Source of the DNA: Massilia oculi
GTDB taxonomy: Bacteria > Pseudomonadota > Gammaproteobacteria > Burkholderiales > Burkholderiaceae_D
Direction: 5' to 3'
Assembly: GCF_003143515.1 (NCBI RefSeq)
Contig: NZ_CP029343.1
Coordinates: 1,860,001 to 1,924,000 of the forward strand
Length of the DNA stretch: 64,000 bases
The notes beneath the pieces are model-generated. The model was not told the origin of the DNA, searched no databases, and saw nothing but the letters and a program-made list of their open reading frames with translations. Both the position numbers and the translations under genes were made by a program. The stretch's first letter is position 1. The number at the start of each line of letters is the position of its first letter. Positions 33,987-43,001 of this stretch are shown here, in pieces.

Positions 33987-36379
33987 AACTTCACCGTATA
34001 GTCGACATACAGATTGCGCCCATCGGTGTCGTACGGCGCATTGCGCGAGTAGATCAGGCCGCGGCTGGCCTGGAATACCGCTTCATCGGGATACTTGTCG
34101 AACACATTGTCGACGCCGAAGCGCAGGGTCTGTTTCGGCGTGAGCTTGTAGCTCAGCGCCGCGTCGAAGAAGCGCATCGCGCCGAAGCGCTGGAAGATGT
34201 CGCCGGTCGCATTGCCGGTGCTGTCGGTCCAGGCGCCGTAGTGGCGCATCCGTCCCAGCGCACTCCAGGCGCCGCGCTCGTACGCCGCGCTGACGGTGGC
34301 CTTCTGGCGCGGCAGGCGGTCTTCGAAAATCGTGCGCTGGGTCAGGTTGGAGGCGACCGCGGTGCTGCCGTCGTCGACCTGCGTCTTGTTGTAGTTGTAG
34401 GCCAGGGTCAGGTTCAGCCGGCCGTCGGCGACGCGGCTCAGGTGGTTGGCGACGATGTCGATGCCCTGGGTGGTGGTATCGAAGTCGTTGGTGAAGTAGT
34501 TGACCGAGGTGTAGCGCAGCGGATTGGCCATCCCGGCCGGCACCGGGAACGAGCTTGATGTGCTGAAGCGGTCGCGCAGCTTGATCTGGTACAGGTCGAC
34601 CGATCCCGACAGGCCCATGGCGCCCTTCCAGGTCAGACCCAGCGACAGGTTGTCCGATTCCTCGGGCGTGAGGGGCCTGGCGCCGAGCGCCACGGCGATC
34701 GGATCGCTCGTCGACAGGCGGCCACTGGTGAACACCAGCAGGGTGCGGGTGTCGAGGCCCTGGCTGGTACTGCTGGTATTCAATTGGCCGGGGGTGGGGG
34801 CGCGGAAGCCCGTCGAGAAGGAGCCGCGCACCGCGACGTCGGGGGTGAACTCGTAGCGCGCCGACAGCTTGCCGTTGACGCTGTCGCCGAATTCCGAGAA
34901 GTCCTCGTAGCGCAGCGCGGCGCCGACCGAGAAGCGCTGGCTGAGCGGCACTTCGACGTCGACGTAGGCCGCGTAGCTGTCCTGGTCCCAGCGGCCGGCC
35001 TGGCGCTCGGAAAAGCCCGGGGCGCCGTTGGCGCTCGGGTCGAGCCCGTAGGCGGCGCCGGGGCCGACCGCATACGAGGCCGCCTCGCCCGCGCGCACGC
35101 CATAGCGTTCGTTGCGGTACTCGAGGCCGAAGCCGACGTTGACCGGCCGCGCCAGCGCGGCCACGTCCCATTCGTAATTGAAGTTGGCGTTGACCAGCTT
35201 TTCTTCCTGGGTCAGGCGGCCCAGGTCGAAGGCGGTCGGGCTGTTTGGACCGAGCGAGGCGTTGATCGAGTTGTGCAGGCCGTAGTCGATGCGGTTGCGG
35301 CCATACGATGCGCTCAGGTCCCATGCCAGCGCCTCGGTGAAGCGGCCGCGCACGCCGGCCAGCACCTGCAGGTCGTCCTGCTCGTTGCTGTACTGAGGGC
35401 TGAAGCCGGTCGGGTAGATGCTGCGCACGTCCCAGCCGGGGAATGCTGCGGTTTTGTTGTACACACTCCCGCTGGTGTCGGGATTGCGCCAGTTGAAGTC
35501 GGAGACGCCTTCGCTGCGACCGAACAGGCCATAGCTGTAGGCTTCGAGCTCGCCTTTCAATGCCACGCTGGCGTTGTAGCCGATGCGCTGGCTTTCCAGT
35601 TCCGGCTGGCCCCAGCGCTGCACCGGGTTCGGCACCTTCAGCTCGGGGTGGGCCGCCTGGAAGGCGATCGCATCCTGGCGCTGGCGGGTGCGCGAGGTGG
35701 GGTCGGCGTCCGCCGCTTCGGCGAACAGGTTGATCCGGCCGGATTCGCCGAACGCGAAGCCGTATTTGGCGCGCACGGTATTCGTCTTGCCGTCGTTTTC
35801 GCCGTATTGCGCATGCTGGGCGTTGATGTCTCCGCCGGCCGTGTCGTCGAGGATGATGTTGATGACGCCGGCGATCGCATCGGAACCATACTGGGCCGAG
35901 GCGCCGTCGCGCAGCACCTCGATGCGCTTGATGGCGCTGGTCGGGATCTGCGCCATGTCGGCCGCCTGCGAGCCGCGCGCGCCGAGGAAGGCGCTGCGGT
36001 GGAAGCGCTTGCCGTTGACCAGCACCAGGGTCTGGTCCGGCGACAGCCCGCGCAGGGTGGCGGGCCGCACGAAGACCTGGCCGTCGGCCATCGGCAGGCG
36101 CTGCACCACATAGGACGGCACCAGCTGCGCCAGCACGTCGTTCAGGTCGCTTGATTCGACGGCCGCGATCTCTTCGCGGCTGAAGACGTCGACCGGCGCC
36201 AGGGTGTCGAACTGGGTGCGGTTGCTGGCGCGGGTGCCGGTGACGATGACGGCCTGCGGTTCGGCGGCGGCCAGCAGCGGCGCCGCTGCGGTGGAAGTGT
36301 TCTGGGCATGCACGCCAACCAGTGCATGGGTCACGCACAGCGCGGCGGCGCTGGCGATCTGATGTCGTTTGATCTTCAT
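33983..36379 (-). CDS. TonB-dependent receptor in the purine locus
   Basis: A 798-residue outer-membrane receptor: signal peptide (1-26, LVGVHAQ), TonB-box-like region (AVIVTGTRASNRTQF), plug domain (LNDVLAQLVPSYVVQRLP, RGLSPDQTLVLVNGKRFH, SAIKRIEVLRDGASAQYGSDAIAGVINII), then a 22-strand-type barrel ending in VKF. ATG 36379 is chosen because it begins the signal peptide. It is first in an operon with the exported PLP enzyme and diverges from uraH. Position suggests a purine-derived or ureide ligand, but nothing in the sequence names it. Confidence 0.93.
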   Translation of the reverse strand: MKIKRHQIASAAALCVTHALVGVHAQNTSTAAAPLLAAAEPQAVIVTGTRASNRTQFDTLAPVDVFSREEIAAVESSDLNDVLAQLVPSYVVQRLPMADGQVFVRPATLRGLSPDQTLVLVNGKRFHRSAFLGARGSQAADMAQIPTSAIKRIEVLRDGASAQYGSDAIAGVINIILDDTAGGDINAQHAQYGENDGKTNTVRAKYGFAFGESGRINLFAEAADADPTSRTRQRQDAIAFQAAHPELKVPNPVQRWGQPELESQRIGYNASVALKGELEAYSYGLFGRSEGVSDFNWRNPDTSGSVYNKTAAFPGWDVRSIYPTGFSPQYSNEQDDLQVLAGVRGRFTEALAWDLSASYGRNRIDYGLHNSINASLGPNSPTAFDLGRLTQEEKLVNANFNYEWDVAALARPVNVGFGLEYRNERYGVRAGEAASYAVGPGAAYGLDPSANGAPGFSERQAGRWDQDSYAAYVDVEVPLSQRFSVGAALRYEDFSEFGDSVNGKLSARYEFTPDVAVRGSFSTGFRAPTPGQLNTSSTSQGLDTRTLLVFTSGRLSTSDPIAVALGARPLTPEESDNLSLGLTWKGAMGLSGSVDLYQIKLRDRFSTSSSFPVPAGMANPLRYTSVNYFTNDFDTTTQGIDIVANHLSRVADGRLNLTLAYNYNKTQVDDGSTAVASNLTQRTIFEDRLPRQKATVSAAYERGAWSALGRMRHYGAWTDSTGNATGDIFQRFGAMRFFDAALSYKLTPKQTLRFGVDNVFDKYPDEAVFQASRGLIYSRNAPYDTDGRNLYVDYTVKF

Positions 36380-36464
36380 TGCGTTCTTCAGGTTGGATGA
36401 GAGAGCTGCCGCGTTCCGGCCTGCTGGTGCGGAAGTTGGCAAGCCGACAGCCTAAAGATGCAAT

Positions 36465-36502
36465 ATTTCGTGAGTATGAAGCGGGTCGCCGCATCACGAA
36501 AT
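36465..36502. promoter_or_regulatory. Dyad in the divergent TonB receptor/uraH region
   Basis: ATTTCGTG and CACGAAAT are perfect 8-bp inverted arms separated by 22 bases, in the 212-bp region between the two divergent starts. It could regulate both transcripts. Confidence 0.4.
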
Positions 36503-36591
36503 CGCGCGGGTGATATCCAGAACCGGCTGGCGCTTATATCTGTCCGTACTGGCGTTATGATGGGCGTCCACACCTGCTGACAAGGACCACG

Positions 36592-36945
36592 ATGGGAAAA
36601 CTCACCACCCACGTACTCGACACCGCCCACGGCTGCCCCGGCGCCGGCATCCGGGTCGAGCTGTACGCGATCGGCGCCGACGGCCGCACGCTGCTCGACA
36701 ATGCGCTGACGAACGCCGACGGCCGCTGCGATGCGCCCCTGCTGGAAGGGGCCGCACTGCGGGCCGGCCAGTACGAACTGGTATTCCACGCCGGCGACTA
36801 CTACGCGGCGCGCGGCGTCGACCTTCCCTCGCCGCGATTCCTGGACCGCATCACACTCGGCTTCGGCATCGCCGACCCCACCCAGAACTACCACGTGCCG
36901 CTGGTGATGACGCCGTGGTCGTATTCGACCTACCGCGGCAGCTAG
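36592..36945 (+). CDS. uraH: 5-hydroxyisourate hydrolase
   Basis: A 117-residue transthyretin-like enzyme that hydrolyses 5-hydroxyisourate, the product of urate oxidase. The signature ends are both present: [14 protein letters not shown] at the N-terminus and the C-terminal YRGS, with the catalytic His in THVLD and His in NYHVPL. AAGGA lies seven bases before the ATG. It is divergent from the TonB receptor/PLP enzyme operon and is the only purine-ring gene on the plus strand. Its presence implies urate oxidation in this organism, although no urate oxidase is in the window. Confidence 0.96.
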   Translation: MGKLTTHVLDTAHGCPGAGIRVELYAIGADGRTLLDNALTNADGRCDAPLLEGAALRAGQYELVFHAGDYYAARGVDLPSPRFLDRITLGFGIADPTQNYHVPLVMTPWSYSTYRGS

Positions 36946-37018
36946 CAGACTTGCGGGCGTCATTCGACATTGATCGGAAGTAAGATACCTATCGAGACCA
37001 CGATCAAGGATTGACGCC

Positions 37019-38845
37019 ATGCAGCAGCCCGCGCCCACCGCTTCTTTTTCCCCTTCGTCCGGCGACGACGACCTCGTCCCGGCCTGGCTCGGCCCCACGC
37101 GCATCGGCAACGGCCTGGCCCAGGGCCTGCTGCTCTACCTGATGTACATGGCGGTGCAGGACAAGTCCTGGCCCGCCACCGTCCCGCAGCTGTTCGGGCC
37201 GCTCGTCATGCTCGGCCTGCTGCTGCCGGTGATCCTGATCAGCGGCCTGGGCCACCTGTCGCGCCGCCAGCTGACGTCGTGGGCCGTGTCGGCGGCCGCC
37301 GTCATCGCCCTGCTGGCCGCCTACGATATGTGGCGCCGGCTCGGCGTGACTGAGTGGGAGGGCGGCAGGCCGTCCGGCATGCTCGTTTTCTGCCTGGCGG
37401 TCGGCTTCTTCATCGCCCATGCGCTGGTGCTGGCGGCCAGCCGCGAGGGGCGCCGTATCGCGGCCTACGCCAGCTACTTCGAGGTCGCCTGGAAGCTCAA
37501 CCTGCAGATCCTGTTCTGCCTCGTGTTCGTGGGCGCCACCTGGGCAGTACTGCAACTGGGCGCCGCGCTGTTCGACCTGGTCAAGCTGAATTTCCTGAGC
37601 TGGGCCATCGGCAAGCCCTGGTTCTTCATTCCAGTCACCGCCTTCGCGTTTTCGGTGGCGATGCACCTGACCGACGTCAAGCCCGCCATCGTGCGCGGCA
37701 TCCGCAACCTGCTGCACGTGCTGCTGTCCTGGATTCTGCCGGTGCTCACGCTGCTGGTGGGAGGCTTCCTGGCCAGCCTGCCGTTCACCGGCCTCGATCC
37801 GCTGTGGGCCACCCGCAGCGCCGGCGGCATCCTGCTCGGCGCGGCGGCCGCCTTCGTCATATTGATCAATGCGGCCTACCAGGACGGCGCCAGTCCGCCG
37901 GCGCGCGTGCTGGCCGTCGCCGCGCGCATCGCCTGCCTGCTGCTGGTGCCGCTGACCCTGCTCGCCGCCTACGCCCTCGCGCTGCGTGTCGCCGACCACG
38001 GCTGGTCGGCCGACCGCGTCATCGCCGCCGCCAGCCTGCTGGTCGCGGCCTGCTATGCCGGCGGCTATGCGGCCGCGGCGCTGCGCCGCGGCTGGCTGCG
38101 CACCCTGGCTGGCGTCAATATCGCCGCCGCCTTCGTGGTGCTGGCGGTGCTGGCGCTGCTGCTGTCGCCCGTCCTCGATCCGGCCCGCATCGCGGTCAAC
38201 AGCCAGATGGCGCGCCTGGCGTCCGGCCAGATCAAGCTGTCGCAACTGGACGTCGCCTACCTGTACCACCATGGCGCGCGCTATGGCCGCGAAGCGATCG
38301 CGCAGCTGGAACAGGGTGCCAAAGGAGACGACGCCGGCTGGCTGCGGACGGAGCTGGCACGCCTGCGCCAGTCGCGGGAACCCGGCGCACCCGTCCCTGA
38401 CCTGAAGGTGGCGGACAACCTGCGCGTCTGGCCGGCGGGTACGCCGCTGCCCGCCGGTTTCGCCGGGTTCGATTGGGGGAAGTTCAAACAACACCTGTAC
38501 CTGCCTTATTGCCTGCAGCGCCAGGGCGCCATCTGCGACGTTTTCGTGATCGACCTCGGCGGCGATGCCCGGCCGGAAGTCATCCTGCTTGGCGCCGCCA
38601 ACCACGGCAATGCCGTCCTGCGCCAGGGAGATGACGGCGCATGGGAATTCGCCGGCGCCCTGCCGCACGGCCTCGCCGACTGCGCGCCGCTGCTCGATGC
38701 CATGCGCGCCGGCAAGCTGCGGGCAGTCGCGCCGGCGGTGGCCGATCTCGAGATCGATGGCAGGCGAATTGACATCGCTCCTCGCCACACGCCATTCAAG
38801 TGCGTGGGCGAACCCGCGCCGATCGAAGAGGACGCGCCGCGCTGA
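37019..38845 (+). CDS. DUF4153 membrane protein
   Basis: A 608-residue protein whose first two thirds are membrane helices (about 11-12 hydrophobic segments between residues 35 and 385), matching the DUF4153 family; the last 200 residues are soluble and include a tandem-repeat-like helical stretch and a small beta region (DVFVIDLGGDARPEVILLGA). AAGGA is nine bases upstream of the ATG. Function unknown. It lies just after uraH but its own upstream gap and lack of known purine role make linkage uncertain. Confidence 0.8.
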   Translation: MQQPAPTASFSPSSGDDDLVPAWLGPTRIGNGLAQGLLLYLMYMAVQDKSWPATVPQLFGPLVMLGLLLPVILISGLGHLSRRQLTSWAVSAAAVIALLAAYDMWRRLGVTEWEGGRPSGMLVFCLAVGFFIAHALVLAASREGRRIAAYASYFEVAWKLNLQILFCLVFVGATWAVLQLGAALFDLVKLNFLSWAIGKPWFFIPVTAFAFSVAMHLTDVKPAIVRGIRNLLHVLLSWILPVLTLLVGGFLASLPFTGLDPLWATRSAGGILLGAAAAFVILINAAYQDGASPPARVLAVAARIACLLLVPLTLLAAYALALRVADHGWSADRVIAAASLLVAACYAGGYAAAALRRGWLRTLAGVNIAAAFVVLAVLALLLSPVLDPARIAVNSQMARLASGQIKLSQLDVAYLYHHGARYGREAIAQLEQGAKGDDAGWLRTELARLRQSREPGAPVPDLKVADNLRVWPAGTPLPAGFAGFDWGKFKQHLYLPYCLQRQGAICDVFVIDLGGDARPEVILLGAANHGNAVLRQGDDGAWEFAGALPHGLADCAPLLDAMRAGKLRAVAPAVADLEIDGRRIDIAPRHTPFKCVGEPAPIEEDAPR

Positions 38846-38899
38846 GGATAATCGCTATGCTTGAATGTCCGTAATACATTGCGCTGGAGTGCGAGCACC

Positions 38900-39457
38900 A
38901 TGGCATTGCACATCGTTCATTTCATTGGCCCGATCAACCACAATTCCGCCTGTACGGTGCGCAACTGCTGCCTGGAAGCGCTGCAAAAAGGCGCGACCGA
39001 GATCGCGCTGCACATCTCGACCGAGGGCGGCAATATGACGGCCGGCTTCGCGCTCTATTTCTTCCTGAAGTCCTTGCCGATCCCGCTCACCACCCACAAT
39101 ATCGGCAGCGTCGAATCGGTCGGCGTGGTGATCTTTTTGGCCGGCCAGAAGCGCTATGCCTGCCCCGGCACGCGCTTCCTGATCCACCCGCTGCACTGGG
39201 GTTTCGGCAACCTGGTGGCGGCCGACCATGCGCGCGTGTCGGAGTGGCGCGAGTGCCTGGATTTCGATGCCGAACGCTATGCCAGCATTTTCCGCGAGGC
39301 CACCCGCGAGGCAGGCCACGAAACCGACATCCGGCCGCACCTGACCGGCCAGGCCCGCATCTATACCGCCGACGAGGCGGTTGGCGCCGGCATCATCCAC
39401 CAAGCCGTGCAGGCCAGATTGCCAGCCGCGGGGCCGACTTGCCATTGGTGGAACTGA
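38900..39457 (+). CDS. ClpP-like serine protease, stand-alone
   Basis: A 185-residue protein of the ClpP/crotonase-like fold. It has a Gly-rich strand (ISTEGGNMTAGFALYFFL), a nucleophile Ser73 in GSVESVGV, aligned with the GxxxSMG of ClpP, and His96 in FLIHPLHW where ClpP has MIHQP. It lacks a propeptide and is shorter than ClpP (about 195-205 residues). The ATG at 38900 has GGAG nine bases upstream; an upstream start adds residues unlike the family. No ClpX or ClpA is near, and it follows the DUF4153 gene by 54 bp. Substrate and oligomeric state unknown. Confidence 0.82.
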   Translation: MALHIVHFIGPINHNSACTVRNCCLEALQKGATEIALHISTEGGNMTAGFALYFFLKSLPIPLTTHNIGSVESVGVVIFLAGQKRYACPGTRFLIHPLHWGFGNLVAADHARVSEWRECLDFDAERYASIFREATREAGHETDIRPHLTGQARIYTADEAVGAGIIHQAVQARLPAAGPTCHWWN

Positions 39458-39648
39458 TGATGACAACGCAATGTGTCCATTAAGCCACAAAACATGTCTT
39501 TACATCTCGAATTGTCTCCAATTGTCATAAATTTGTTGCTGTGAAAATTCCCGTGTGGATAGAATAATTTCCAGCGCTCATGCCTGCTGCCCGTGCAAGC
39601 GTCTCTTTCCTAGCAGCTCACGTAACAGATTCAGTCACACCCTCCGTC

Positions 39649-40890
39649 ATGAACAACAAGATTCTCGCCAGCCTGCTGGCGCTCCCCCTGGTCGTCCCTG
39701 CGATGGCCCAGGCGCAGGAAAACGCCGTCAAGATCAGCGGCTTCGGCACCGCCGCCCTCACCTGGTCGGACGATGACCGTGCACAGTTCGCCCGCCCGAA
39801 CCAGGCCAGCGGCGCCGCCGACAACTTCCGCACCGGCGTCGATTCCAACCTCGGCCTGCAGGCCGATTACACCGTCAACAACTGGCTGTCCCTGACCGCT
39901 CAGGGCCTGGTGCGCCAGGACGCCGAGGAACACTATGGCGCCGAACTGAGCTGGGCGTTCGCAAAGTTCCGCATCTCGGACGAGCTGAGCGTGCGCGTCG
40001 GCCGCGTCGGCCTGCCGATCTTCATGATCTCGGACTACCGCAACGTCGGCTATGCCAACACCATGCTGCGTCCGCCATCCGAGGTGTACTCGCAAGTGCC
40101 GTTCAACAGCGTGGACGGCGCCGACATCACCTGGCGCCACGACTACGGCAACACCAGCATCACCTCGCAACTGGCAGCCGGCCAGATCAAGTCGCCGGTC
40201 GGCAATTTCCACGTGCGCGGCAAGGACATCCTGGCGCTGAACATCGTGGCCGAGAACGGCCCATTCACCCTGCGCGTCGGCCACGCCCGCACCAAGATCA
40301 CGGTGGACGACCTGGCCTCGCTCAACACCCTGGTCGGTTCGCTGCGCGCCGCCGGCGCCGGCTATCGCCTGCCTCAGTTGACCGACCTGGCCGGCCAGAT
40401 CGAAGCCAAGGACGCCAAGGGCACCTTCAATTCGATCGGCCTGACCGCCGACTGGAACAACTTCGTGCTGCAGACCGAGTTCGCCAAGCGCAAGACCGAG
40501 ACCTATATCAACGACACCACCTCGTGGTACGTGATGGGCGGCTACCGCATCGGCAAATTCCTGCCGTACTACACGCGGTCTGAACTGAAGATCGACGGCG
40601 CCATTAACAACACCGTGCCTGCGGCCTGCCCGGCCGGCTATCCCGCGGCCTGCACCCCGACGCTCCAGCAGCTGGGCGGCGCCGTGCGCCGCATCGCGGT
40701 ATCGGGCGTGGGCCAGGGCGAGCAGACCACCGACACCATCGGCGTGCGCTGGGATGTCGCCAGCTCGGTGGCGCTGAAGGTACAGGTCGACCGCATCAAG
40801 CCACGCGGAAACGGCCTGTTCATCAACGCACAGCCGGGCTTCTCCGGTCCCGTGACCGTGGGCGCGGTGGCCCTCGATTTCGTGTTCTGA
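39649..40890 (+). CDS. Outer-membrane porin-like protein
   Basis: A 413-residue beta-barrel protein with a signal peptide (ALPLVVPAMAQAQ) and a porin-like pattern: ISGFGTAALTWSDDD, ELSVRVGRVGLPIFMISD, a series of alternating strands and a terminal FVF. A short Pro/Cys-bearing loop (VPAACPAGYPAACTPT) stands out. The start at 39649 begins the signal peptide. It is followed 10 bp later by a PstS-like binding protein and then a chemoreceptor, all on one strand. I infer an outer-membrane channel for the ligand of that small binding protein. Confidence 0.82.
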   Translation: MNNKILASLLALPLVVPAMAQAQENAVKISGFGTAALTWSDDDRAQFARPNQASGAADNFRTGVDSNLGLQADYTVNNWLSLTAQGLVRQDAEEHYGAELSWAFAKFRISDELSVRVGRVGLPIFMISDYRNVGYANTMLRPPSEVYSQVPFNSVDGADITWRHDYGNTSITSQLAAGQIKSPVGNFHVRGKDILALNIVAENGPFTLRVGHARTKITVDDLASLNTLVGSLRAAGAGYRLPQLTDLAGQIEAKDAKGTFNSIGLTADWNNFVLQTEFAKRKTETYINDTTSWYVMGGYRIGKFLPYYTRSELKIDGAINNTVPAACPAGYPAACTPTLQQLGGAVRRIAVSGVGQGEQTTDTIGVRWDVASSVALKVQVDRIKPRGNGLFINAQPGFSGPVTVGAVALDFVF

Positions 40891-40900
40891 GGGAGCGAGC

Positions 40901-41305
40901 ATGAATAAATGGATACTCGCCGCATGCGCGGCAGCAAGCTTCACCGCCGTCCCGGCACTGGCCCAGGTGGTCGTGGTCGTCAACCCCAAGGCGGCCGAGA
41001 GCACCATGACCAAGGAACAAGTCGCCCAGTTTTTCCTCGGCAAATCGACGGCCATGACGCCGATCGACCAGCCGGACGGCGCGCCGATCCGCGCGGACTT
41101 CTACAAGAAAGTGGCTGACAAGGATGCGGCCCAGGCCAAGGCCCTGTGGTCCAAGCTGGTGTTCACCGGCAAGGCCACGATGCCGAAGGAAGTCGCCGAC
41201 AGCGCCGCCGTCAAGGCCGCGGTCGCCGCCAACCCGAAAGCGATCGGCTATATCGACAAGGGCGCGGTCGACGCGACGGTCAAGGTCGTCCACACCGCGC
41301 AGTAA
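40901..41305 (+). CDS. Small PstS-like periplasmic binding protein
   Basis: A 134-residue exported protein (signal peptide cleaved near ALAQ, residue 22) of the phosphate-binding PBP-like family, much shorter than PstS (about 330). It covers one lobe-like unit: [34 protein letters not shown] and a C-terminal [14 protein letters not shown], which matches the end of PstS-like domains. GGGAG precedes the ATG. It has no ABC permease or ATPase nearby, so it is more likely a sensor or delivery protein than a transporter part; the neighbouring porin and chemoreceptor support that. Confidence 0.82.
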   Translation: MNKWILAACAAASFTAVPALAQVVVVVNPKAAESTMTKEQVAQFFLGKSTAMTPIDQPDGAPIRADFYKKVADKDAAQAKALWSKLVFTGKATMPKEVADSAAVKAAVAANPKAIGYIDKGAVDATVKVVHTAQ

Positions 41306-41315
41306 AGCCAATACA

Positions 41316-41377
41316 GGCAGCCGGCATCGCCGCGGCTGCCCGGTCGACCCGCCGCGGCAAGCGCCGTCCGGCGGGTC
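41316..41377 (+). promoter_or_regulatory. Two stem-loops between the PstS-like and chemoreceptor genes
   Basis: GGCAGCCG/CGGCTGCC at 41316-41340 and GACCCGCCG/CGGCGGGTC at 41346-41377 are perfect inverted arms in the 91-bp gap. There is no T-run, so they are more likely transcript structure that tunes chemoreceptor expression than terminators. Confidence 0.4.
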
Positions 41378-41396
41378 TCGCATATCCGGAGACAAC

Positions 41397-42965
41397 ATGA
41401 GCATCAAGCGCAGGATCTGGGCACTGCCCGTCGATTCCGCCATCATCTTCGGCCTCGGGGCCGGCGCCAGCGTGACGATCGCGAATGGCGCGCTGGCATC
41501 GATCACCACCACGGGGACGGTCGACTATCCACTGATGGATGCCGTCAAGGCAGTCACCCTCGACATCGCCGCCGTCACCGAAGGGCTGACCGATGCCGTC
41601 ACCGAAGGCGACAAGGCGCGCATCGAGCAGGTCGGCGCGCAGGCGGCCAAGGTGCGCGCCGACCTCGACAAGCTCGGCCAGATCCCCGGCCATGCGGTCA
41701 CCGGCGCACGCCTCAAACAAGAATTCGACGCCTATTATGCGCCCGCCCTGTCGTCGGCCCGCATCATGCTCGAGATGGAGCAAGGCGACCCGCAAGCGAC
41801 GGTCGGCAAGATGCAGGCGGCGCTGGCGTCCCTGAACGCCGACCTGGCCAAGACCGTCGATGGCGCCCAGCGCCAGTTCGCGGCCGGCATTGCCGCCAGC
41901 CAGGCTAGTGTCCGCAACACGCTGGTGGCGATGGTCGCCAGCGCCCTGGCGGTGCTGTCCGCGCTGGCGATCACCTCGTGGTTCGTGGTGCGCACCATCT
42001 GGCGCCAGCTGGGCGGCGAGCCTGCCTATGCGCGCGAGATCGCGCAGGCGGTGGCCGCCGGCGACCTGTCGATGGACATCCGGATCGAGTCCGGCGACAA
42101 CGACAGCCTGCTGGTCGCGCTGAACGAAATGCGCCTGCGCCTGGCGACGCTGGTGGCAGGCATCAAGAACTCGGCCGACACGATCGCCAGCGCCAGCACC
42201 GAGATCGCGAGCGGCAATGCCGACCTCGCGCAGCGCACTGAATCGCAGGCCGCCAACCTGGACCGCACCACGCGCGCGATGGAAGCGCTGACCGGCGCGG
42301 TACGGGAGAATGCCGCCAGCGCCGGCCAGGCCAACGCGCTGGTGGCCAGCGCCACCAGCATCGCCACCCGCGGCGGCGAGGTCGTGGGCAATGTGGTGGC
42401 GACGATGGGCGACATCGATGCTTCGTCAAAGAAGATCGTCGACATCATCGCAACCATCGACGGCATCGCCTTCCAGACCAATATCCTGGCCCTGAACGCG
42501 GCGGTGGAAGCGGCCAGGGCCGGCGAGCAGGGCCGCGGCTTCGCGGTCGTGGCGAGCGAAGTGCGCAATCTGGCCCAGCGCTCGGCGGCGGCGGCGAAGG
42601 AAATCAAGGAATTGATCGGCGACTCGGTCGCGAAGGTCGGGGCCGGCAGCGCGCTGGTGGGCGAAGCCGGGGCCACGATGGAACAGATCGTCGACTCGGT
42701 GCGCAAGGTGCAGCTCATCATGCGCGAGATCGCCGACGCCGGCGCGCGCCAGCATGCGGGCATCGAGGACATCGGCCGCGCGATCGGCAGCATCGACGAG
42801 ATGACCCAGCAGAATGCGGCCCTGGTCGAGGAGGCATCGGCGGCGGCGGAATCGCTGACGGGCCAGACCGGACAGCTGACCGAGGCGCTGGCGGTGTTCC
42901 GGCTGCAGGTTTCCGAACCGACCACGACCGTGAAAGCTTTGCCAAGACTGTTTCATCGCGCTTAA
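41397..42965 (+). CDS. Methyl-accepting chemotaxis protein
   Basis: A 522-residue chemoreceptor: first membrane helix (about 13-35), a periplasmic helical sensor with many Asp/Lys (36-180), second helix ([23 protein letters not shown]), HAMP, then the signalling coiled coil with the tip [19 protein letters not shown]. The ATG at 41397 follows GGAGA. There is no C-terminal docking pentapeptide. Its signalling tip (153 bp, 42456-42608) is almost the same at DNA level as that of the receptor at 14.3 kb. Third gene of the porin/PstS-like/chemoreceptor group, so its ligand may be carried by that small binding protein. Confidence 0.92.
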   Translation: MSIKRRIWALPVDSAIIFGLGAGASVTIANGALASITTTGTVDYPLMDAVKAVTLDIAAVTEGLTDAVTEGDKARIEQVGAQAAKVRADLDKLGQIPGHAVTGARLKQEFDAYYAPALSSARIMLEMEQGDPQATVGKMQAALASLNADLAKTVDGAQRQFAAGIAASQASVRNTLVAMVASALAVLSALAITSWFVVRTIWRQLGGEPAYAREIAQAVAAGDLSMDIRIESGDNDSLLVALNEMRLRLATLVAGIKNSADTIASASTEIASGNADLAQRTESQAANLDRTTRAMEALTGAVRENAASAGQANALVASATSIATRGGEVVGNVVATMGDIDASSKKIVDIIATIDGIAFQTNILALNAAVEAARAGEQGRGFAVVASEVRNLAQRSAAAAKEIKELIGDSVAKVGAGSALVGEAGATMEQIVDSVRKVQLIMREIADAGARQHAGIEDIGRAIGSIDEMTQQNAALVEEASAAAESLTGQTGQLTEALAVFRLQVSEPTTTVKALPRLFHRA

Positions 42966-43001
42966 CGCACCGCACTCGAAGCACCGCAATACCGTCCCAT
43001 C

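Noticed and set aside
39510..39530. Pho box before the porin gene
   Set aside because: Two ATTGTC words are spaced by 10 rather than the 11 bases of Pho boxes and the second half of each repeat does not match; too weak to call.
15388..42608. Dispersed 153-bp repeat shared by the two chemoreceptor genes
   Set aside because: The near-identical stretches (15388-15540 and 42456-42608) encode the highly conserved signalling tip of all such receptors; protein-level conservation and shared codon bias explain it without recent duplication.
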